Part shown: in pieces, positions 59,652-64,000 of the stretch
Position numbering within the stretch: position 1 is the first letter of the stretch
Layout of the letters: each line of letters opens with the position of its first letter
Assembly: GCF_030068455.1 (NCBI RefSeq)
Contig: NZ_JAQOSQ010000007.1
Location: forward strand, 124,001 to 188,000
DNA: 64,000 bases
Direction of reading: 5' to 3'
Source: Roseofilum casamattae BLCC-M143
GTDB taxonomy: Bacteria > Cyanobacteriota > Cyanobacteriia > Cyanobacteriales > Desertifilaceae
Translations under genes and position numbers: made by a program
The notes under the pieces: generated by a model
What the model was told of the DNA's origin: nothing
The model's input: only the letters and a program-made list of their open reading frames with translations
The model's database searches: none

Positions 59652-60203
59652 ATGATGTCAATCAACCCAAAATCCATCACCCGTTTGTGTGCCGTAACCT
59701 TCACTGTTTTGATGTTAGGAGGAGGCATGGCCGAAGCACGTCCGAGTTGGGGCGATCGCCATCTCAATAATGCCGACTCCAACAGTTTAATTCTCGCACA
59801 ACGGGGTCCGGGTCAGCGCGGAAATCGCGGCGATCGCTTAATCCAAGAACTCAATCTTTCTCCCGACCAGCAACAACAAATGCAAGCAATTAAATCCCGC
59901 TACCAACCCCAAATGGAAGCCCAAAAAGAGCAAGTCCAGCAAGCGCGGGAACAATTGCGCGATCTCATGGTTAGCAATGCCAGCGACGGCCAAATTCGCG
60001 CTCAACATCAACAAGTGCAACAGCTCATGCAACAAATGGGCAATCTGCGCTTCAATAGTATGCTGGAAGTACGTGCCATTCTCGATTCCAGTCAACGCCA
60101 GCAGTTTGCTAATTTGATGGAACAAAAACATCGGGGCGGTCGTCCGGGAGGGCGTCGCGGCCAGCCTGGAAACGTTGAAAGTCCCGATTCTACAGGGTTC
60201 TAA
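59652..60203 (+). CDS. Spy/CpxP-like periplasmic protein
   Basis: A signal peptide (about 1-29, ending GGGMAEARP) is followed by a basic, Gln-rich helical domain with LNLSPDQQQQMQAIKSR, the LTxxQ-like signature of Spy/CpxP/ZraP proteins, and DQRQ-like repeats (DSSQRQQFANLMEQ). The family acts as periplasmic chaperones or as stress sensors. The C-terminus is Gly/Arg-rich (GGRPGGRRGQPGN). It is the third gene of the sigma/anti-sigma operon and may report envelope stress to it, a role inferred from similar operons in other bacteria. Confidence 0.72.
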   Translation: MMSINPKSITRLCAVTFTVLMLGGGMAEARPSWGDRHLNNADSNSLILAQRGPGQRGNRGDRLIQELNLSPDQQQQMQAIKSRYQPQMEAQKEQVQQAREQLRDLMVSNASDGQIRAQHQQVQQLMQQMGNLRFNSMLEVRAILDSSQRQQFANLMEQKHRGGRPGGRRGQPGNVESPDSTGF

Positions 60204-60205
60204 TC

Positions 60206-60331
60206 TCAGGGTAAACGATCCAGGGAAAGCTGCAATTCATCTGCCAAGTCTTTTTGACGGGAATAACCTTGGCATTTCACCGCTGCTTTCACCTGGGAAA
60301 CAAATTGACAGGCATAACTCAAGTATGACAC
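60206..60331 (-). pseudogene. Helix-turn-helix N-terminal remnant
   Basis: Minus-strand translation from a GTG at 60331 gives 41 residues, including FVSQVKAAVKCQGYSRQKDL and ADELQLSLDRLP, then a TGA. It resembles the N-terminal HTH block of cyanobacterial HTH-NACHT/WD40 proteins (KlAl...GyxsQkaLAedl.lS). The rest of such a protein is missing; Spy gene sequence follows. The frame begins 14 bases after the GST stop, so it may be read through as a tiny ORF. Confidence 0.4.
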
Positions 60332-60344
60332 CGCTATACGATCG

Positions 60345-61568
60345 TTAGACCTCAACTGGAACGAAGTTAGCTGGATTCTGATCGCGGCGATCTCTGACGG
60401 AGATTGGAATTCCTTGCTTATCGCCGGATAAAGCCGCCGTACTCTCTAGTGCGGCGCGCAGTCGTTTCGCGGCATAGATAGACATATCTCGGGGTACACT
60501 AATGCGATCGCGCAAGTACCGCAATGCACTATCGGAACCCGACGGCGGCATACAGCTCTCTCCCGTCATCATAGAGGTGAGCGCGCACCGCAAAGCTTCA
60601 TCAAACAGACGATCGTCGGCGGGGTTAATCCGAATGATATTATGACGATGCTTAATCACTCGGTGCAAAGCTTCCGCGCACGAGTTTTCTGGTTCCGAAT
60701 ACTTCACGTCAGGTAATCCCAACCAAGGACCGCGATCGACTCGTTCTTGATTAATCCGAGTTTGCTCCTCTTTATTAGGATAGCATCCACCCATTTGCGG
60801 AGGCAAGTCGTGAGTATGAGTATGAAAATCGCTTTGCGTTCCTCGATAAGTCGAGCGGGTTTCCATGGCATCAAACCAGTCTGAAAGTCGCGGGTTTTCT
60901 TCGCGCAAGGAATAGCCTTTGTAGTAGTAAAGACTGGCATTCATCCGCTCGACATAAGGAGTAAAAATGATATCAACCGTACCAAATTTTTCCAGGAAAT
61001 AAGGCCCCGGAGTACTGGCGATCGCGGCTTCCACTTGCGCTGCGATCGCGGTAAACTGGTCTCGACTGCGTTGGTCTTCTTTCTGCGATCGCGTCGGATA
61101 GCACAACCAGGTACACCAACCGCGAAATAACAGGCGTTCTAGCTTGCGCAAGGGGATAGCTTGGCGATCGCGCATTCCCACCTCATTTAACGGGCCGAAT
61201 GTCTCTTCTAATGCTACTAAAATATCGTCACTTTCGGTAATTAACCGACCGTCAAGTTCCACCGCCGGCAACATTCCCGATCGCACTTTTTTCGTATACC
61301 ATTTCTCCTTAGTTCCATAACAGAACATGGTCACTTTCTCAATGCGGTATGGAATTTGTTTTTCTTCCAACCACAACCATACTTTTTGGCAATAGGGACA
61401 CCAAGCATGATGGTCGCGATAAAGAGTAACGCGCACGTCAGATTCTGCTTGTCCGAACAACCGCAATCTTGCTTGCGAATTCGTCGGCCCGTTAATTATA
61501 TCTCGGGTAAACGAGGTCAGTTTTTCCAGCTCTTCCCAACTTAGAGGTAAGGATTTCGTCAATGTCAT
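60345..61568 (-). CDS. Glutathione S-transferase-like protein (thioredoxin-fold N domain)
   Basis: An N-terminal thioredoxin-fold GST domain (about 45-125) has a redox motif [12 protein letters not shown], the pattern seen in omega/ECM4-like GSTs, and ends with [16 protein letters not shown] helical GST_C domain follows (about 130-250), and a C-terminal extension of about 150 residues unlike classical GSTs. A first segment of 45 residues precedes the domain. The total of 407 aa is long for the family and matches a cyanobacterial/algal form. It probably works on glutathione conjugates or as a reductase of dehydroascorbate-like substrates; the substrate is unknown. Confidence 0.8.
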   Translation of the reverse strand: MTLTKSLPLSWEELEKLTSFTRDIINGPTNSQARLRLFGQAESDVRVTLYRDHHAWCPYCQKVWLWLEEKQIPYRIEKVTMFCYGTKEKWYTKKVRSGMLPAVELDGRLITESDDILVALEETFGPLNEVGMRDRQAIPLRKLERLLFRGWCTWLCYPTRSQKEDQRSRDQFTAIAAQVEAAIASTPGPYFLEKFGTVDIIFTPYVERMNASLYYYKGYSLREENPRLSDWFDAMETRSTYRGTQSDFHTHTHDLPPQMGGCYPNKEEQTRINQERVDRGPWLGLPDVKYSEPENSCAEALHRVIKHRHNIIRINPADDRLFDEALRCALTSMMTGESCMPPSGSDSALRYLRDRISVPRDMSIYAAKRLRAALESTAALSGDKQGIPISVRDRRDQNPANFVPVEV

Positions 61569-61594
61569 CGATCGCTCCCATCAGGTAAAATTCA

Positions 61595-61700
61595 TTAATT
61601 AACATACCGCCAAAACGCCGCTCCCTTAGCAACATCATGTAATGTTTCCACCACCGGCGAATCCAGTAACGATCCTTTATAATTAGCGAGAGCAATTCTC
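61595..61700 (-). other. Coding-like minus-strand tail without a start
   Basis: A frame ending in TAA at 61595-61597 reads ALANYKGSLLDSPVVETLHD, VAKGAAFWRYVN on the minus strand, with protein-like composition and no start codon. It lies upstream of the GST gene and divergent from the next. I do not recognise it; it may be the C-terminal remnant of a lost gene. Confidence 0.25.
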
Positions 61701-61728
61701 TTAAGCTGACAACGACAGGAGCTATACC

Positions 61729-62145
61729 ATGTCTGAAACTCAAGGAACTTCAGAATCTACTCAGCCCGTGGAAACCGTGACAGATAAGCCAGAATCAGCA
61801 AACCCAGTTGAAACTGTCCAAACTAAAGTTAAAACATTCTTAAATAGTTGGCAACTAAAAGTGGGAGTTGTCGGTGCTATTGTCATGAGTCTTGCTCTCA
61901 CAGCATTTTTCTGGCAACACGCCGTCGCTGGTTTCGGCATGAAACTATGGTCGCAACAAGCGGGAGCCACCCCCATTGAATGCATGGTCAAAGATACCAA
62001 CGGCGATCAATATGTCAGTTGCAGTGCCATTCTTAACGACCAAGTGGTTCCCCTAGAGTGCGGAGCCAGTATCTTTAATATCGGATGTCGGATTAATTAT
62101 GGTTCGGCTGTTCGCGGTACAATGCAACCCAAATCCTCTCTGTAA
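61729..62145 (+). CDS. Single-pass membrane protein, unknown function
   Basis: The 138-aa protein has an acidic, Thr/Ser/Glu-rich N-terminus (about 1-40), one membrane helix (about 46-66), and a C-terminal domain with four cysteines (IECMVKD, YVSCSAI, LECGASIF, IGCRINYG) that could form two disulfides outside the cytoplasm. No family is recognised with certainty. It is preceded by an apparent AGGAG-type site (CAGGAGCTATACC) 8 bases before the ATG. Confidence 0.7.
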   Translation: MSETQGTSESTQPVETVTDKPESANPVETVQTKVKTFLNSWQLKVGVVGAIVMSLALTAFFWQHAVAGFGMKLWSQQAGATPIECMVKDTNGDQYVSCSAILNDQVVPLECGASIFNIGCRINYGSAVRGTMQPKSSL

Positions 62146-62186
62146 CTGACAACTACAACTCGTTCGGTTGAATTAACCGAAACCCA

Positions 62187-62255
62187 GTAGAGACAAGGCA
62201 TGCCTTGTCTCTACGGCAAACTCCGAAAACATCCTCAATAAAACGGATTTGGTAT
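62187..62255. repeat. Palindromic dispersed repeat, copy 2
   Basis: The same 28-base palindrome as at 58411 is found here (62187-62214), followed by the same 40-base right part ending GGATTTGGTAT. The left inverted end of copy 1 is absent; a small CGGTT/AACCG hairpin (62165-62179) lies there instead. This copy is in the spacer after the small membrane protein gene. Confidence 0.65.
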
Positions 62256-62325
62256 GAGGTACAGTAATCTCAGAGCTTTGATTCAATTGGGATTATAATT
62301 ATCCTTATAACTGTGGATATATTTT

Positions 62326-63087
62326 CTATAAATGCGATCGATATCGTACATAAACACAGTGCCGATCGCCATTCGTTAATGGCGTTTTGAAGGCTTGCAC
62401 TGACTCAATTTTAGCACCTGACTTTTTCGCAGATTTCTCTAGCGCTTTTTCTTCCTCTACAGTCCAACGACCTCGATATAAAATCGCTAACCCGGCTGGC
62501 TTTAAGAATGGCAAAGCATACTTGAGACAAATCTCGGGTTTCGCAACGGCACGCAGACAGCAAATATCGTAGCTTTGGAAAAAATTAGGCTCCCGTCCGA
62601 TCGCTTCTGCTCTGCCTGCTTGTGGTAGAATAGACTGCAGGTTCATGCTGGCGATCGCATCCTGCAAAAACGCGATCTTCTTTTGTGTCGAATCCAGTAA
62701 CGCTATCTCCAGTTGCGGATAAATTGGGTGCAACACGATAGCGGCAGGCAATCCTGGAAATCCTGCTCCAGTACCGATATCTATTAATCGTAAAGGACGA
62801 TCGCGATCGTAAATATTCCCATCAGGTAACTGACAATCTTCGGATATTTTCGCAGATAAAAGAAAAGCAAGACCGCGAACTGAGTCCCATATGTGCTTTT
62901 CCCAAAATGGATGGGGTTCGGTAATGCGAGTTAAATTGAGCTGTTGATTTCCGGCCAACACCAAACCATACAATGCTTGAAATTGTTGCCATTGTTCTGG
63001 TGTTGGTTGCCAATTTAAAGTCTGTTGCCAAATATCGAGAAACTCGGGCAATTGCGGCGTATCTGGAGCAATCTGTAAACCCATCAT
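62326..63087 (-). CDS. rsmG: 16S rRNA (guanine-527 N7) methyltransferase
   Basis: RsmG (GidB) methylates G527 of 16S rRNA. The SAM-binding motif is LIDIGTGAGFPGLPAAI. The family stretches LNLTRITEPHPFWEKHIWDS, FLQDAIASM and RAVAKPEICLKYALPFLKPAG are present. The frame opens at 63129, but the start is the ATG at 63087, which overlaps the stop of the upstream ABC gene (TAATG). This suggests translational coupling. The next ATG, one codon later, is an alternative. The length is 253 aa. Confidence 0.9.
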   Translation of the reverse strand: MMGLQIAPDTPQLPEFLDIWQQTLNWQPTPEQWQQFQALYGLVLAGNQQLNLTRITEPHPFWEKHIWDSVRGLAFLLSAKISEDCQLPDGNIYDRDRPLRLIDIGTGAGFPGLPAAIVLHPIYPQLEIALLDSTQKKIAFLQDAIASMNLQSILPQAGRAEAIGREPNFFQSYDICCLRAVAKPEICLKYALPFLKPAGLAILYRGRWTVEEEKALEKSAKKSGAKIESVQAFKTPLTNGDRHCVYVRYRSHL

Positions 63088-63719
63088 TAAAGACTCCGCG
63101 CTGTTAGTGTCCCTCGATCTAAATACCAACAGCGATCGGCTAAATTCAGCAAATAATCAGGATCGTGAGTCACAACAATTAACGTCCAATGAGATTTCAG
63201 TTTCGCTAATAATTGGATTAACTGTAGGCGCATCGACCAATCTAATCCTGCCGTTGGTTCATCTAACATAAGGATACTGGGTTGGCGGATAAGTTGTACG
63301 GCCAAGGCGAGACGGCGTTGTTGTCCGCCGCTGAGATCGCGAGGGGAGGTTTGCAAGGAGAGGAATTCTAAACCCACTTCAGTTAAGGCTTCTTCCACGC
63401 GATCGCTACCCAATTCCGGATGTCCCAAACGTAGCTCTTCCAAGATAGTGCTACCACAAAAATGACGTTCGGGAAACTGAAATACTAATCCAGCAAGCTG
63501 TTGTAAATACTCGGAATTAAGCACTTGCTCGCGCCAGCGGACTTCTCCGGAAGTGGGTTCGACTAAACCGGCTAAAATTTCCATCAAGGTACTTTTTCCG
63601 GAACCACTCGGTCCGATAATTAATCCTAACTCTTGGGGAGCCAAATCGAGATTAATCGAGGTTAATACTGGAGTTAGACTCGCTGGAGGATGATACCCTA
63701 AGTCTTTGAGATATAACAT
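63087..63719 (-). CDS. ABC transporter ATP-binding protein (short)
   Basis: The 210-aa ATPase has Walker A GPSGSGKST (near 37), Q-loop VFQFPERHF, signature LSGGQQRRLALA, Walker B LMLDEPTAGLD and switch His in VVTHDPD. It resembles the ECF/CbiO-type subunits of cobalt, biotin or vitamin importers. No permease gene is adjacent, so partners and substrate are unknown. It is cotranscribed with rsmG downstream. Confidence 0.85.
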   Translation of the reverse strand: MLYLKDLGYHPPASLTPVLTSINLDLAPQELGLIIGPSGSGKSTLMEILAGLVEPTSGEVRWREQVLNSEYLQQLAGLVFQFPERHFCGSTILEELRLGHPELGSDRVEEALTEVGLEFLSLQTSPRDLSGGQQRRLALAVQLIRQPSILMLDEPTAGLDWSMRLQLIQLLAKLKSHWTLIVVTHDPDYLLNLADRCWYLDRGTLTARSL

Positions 63720-63823
63720 GAAGCAATTATACCCAAAAACTGGGTCTGAAGACTAGCTCTTTCCAGAGGACGTTTGGCAACGAGTGAAGTATACTAACAA
63801 ACTAGAAAATAATTGGAGATATT

Positions 63824-64000
63824 ATGATTGACCGACGCAAGCTATGGCAATTTTTCTCGACATTGGGAATCGTCAGTTGTCTGCAACTGATGTTCTCGGG
63901 ACTTCCCACACACGCAGGAGATCCATTTCGCGATCGCTCGCCGCACCAAATCGGCCAGCATACAGAAGCGGCTTTTAAGTCCCTTTTTATTGGAGGAGAT
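63824..64000 (+). CDS. Exported protein, 5' part (runs off the window)
   Basis: The visible 59 codons start MIDRRKLWQFF, with a hydrophobic signal-like stretch (about 9-30, STLGIVSCLQLMFSGLPT) and a possible cleavage near AGDPF. The mature start HQIGQHTEAAFKSLFIGGD resembles the beginning of cyanobacterial exported TPR-type proteins, but too little is present to name it. GGAG lies 6 bases before the ATG. The stop codon lies beyond position 64000. Confidence 0.6.
   Translation, partial: MIDRRKLWQFFSTLGIVSCLQLMFSGLPTHAGDPFRDRSPHQIGQHTEAAFKSLFIGGD

Overview
The window is a piece of a cyanobacterial chromosome. HIP1-type GCGATCGC octamers are scattered through genes and spacers on both strands. 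Several genes belong to families known mainly or only from cyanobacteria: Psb34/Ssl1498, a PatD-like protein, Uma2 nucleases, large pentapeptide-repeat and NB-ARC/TPR proteins, and a 3-aminoacyl-size anti-sigma/ECF/Spy trio. The genus cannot be fixed from sequence alone. There are no rRNA or tRNA genes and no CRISPR array that I could recognise.

Positions 1-29441 are mostly housekeeping and signalling genes: an HlyD-type secretion adaptor, a TauE/SafE permease, a FIST sensor with its histidine kinase, a DegT aminotransferase, an FHA-PrsW membrane protein, an RDD/pentapeptide protein, a CocE-type hydrolase divergent from an ArsR regulator, GerMN and DUF2993 proteins, a Cache/HAMP kinase, SelO, a bifunctional (p)ppGpp enzyme, a PatD-like protein, methionine aminopeptidase and threonine ammonia-lyase. 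This part ends in an accessory patch. The patch holds an Rpn/DUF4351 nuclease-like gene with a decayed copy of its own 3' end, an NB-ARC/TPR protein whose 5' end is cut by a 151-bp MITE-like element, and a DUF58 protein.

Positions 29605-47125 hold a compact, all-forward biosynthetic cluster that I cannot match to a known product. In order it encodes a SAM methyltransferase, an MDR oxidoreductase, a beta-hydroxyacid-dehydrogenase-like protein, a 2832-residue NRPS-PKS megasynthase (A-PCP-KS-AT-cMT-KR-ACP-TE), a sulfotransferase-like protein, a cis-3-hydroxyproline-dehydratase-like enolase-superfamily enzyme, a broken Fe(II)/2-oxoglutarate oxygenase, an intact one, a second sulfotransferase-like protein and a second intact oxygenase. 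My reading is that one activated acid is extended once with malonyl-CoA, C-methylated, keto-reduced and released by the thioesterase, then hydroxylated and perhaps sulfated. The adenylation domain lacks the Asp that anchors the alpha-amino group in ordinary domains. The oxygenase and sulfotransferase genes have been duplicated in place.

Positions 47185-64000 return to core functions: an HtrA-like protease, PilT, a lone Nif11 peptide, an M32 carboxypeptidase, an SDR remnant, a BT1-type transporter, Psb34 with an HLR1-like (RpaB) site, an IS5-type transposase remnant, SecA, a Uma2 protein, an ECF sigma/anti-sigma/Spy operon, a GST-like protein, RsmG, an ABC ATPase and the start of an exported protein. 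Short palindromic repeats and gene fragments lie in several spacers here.
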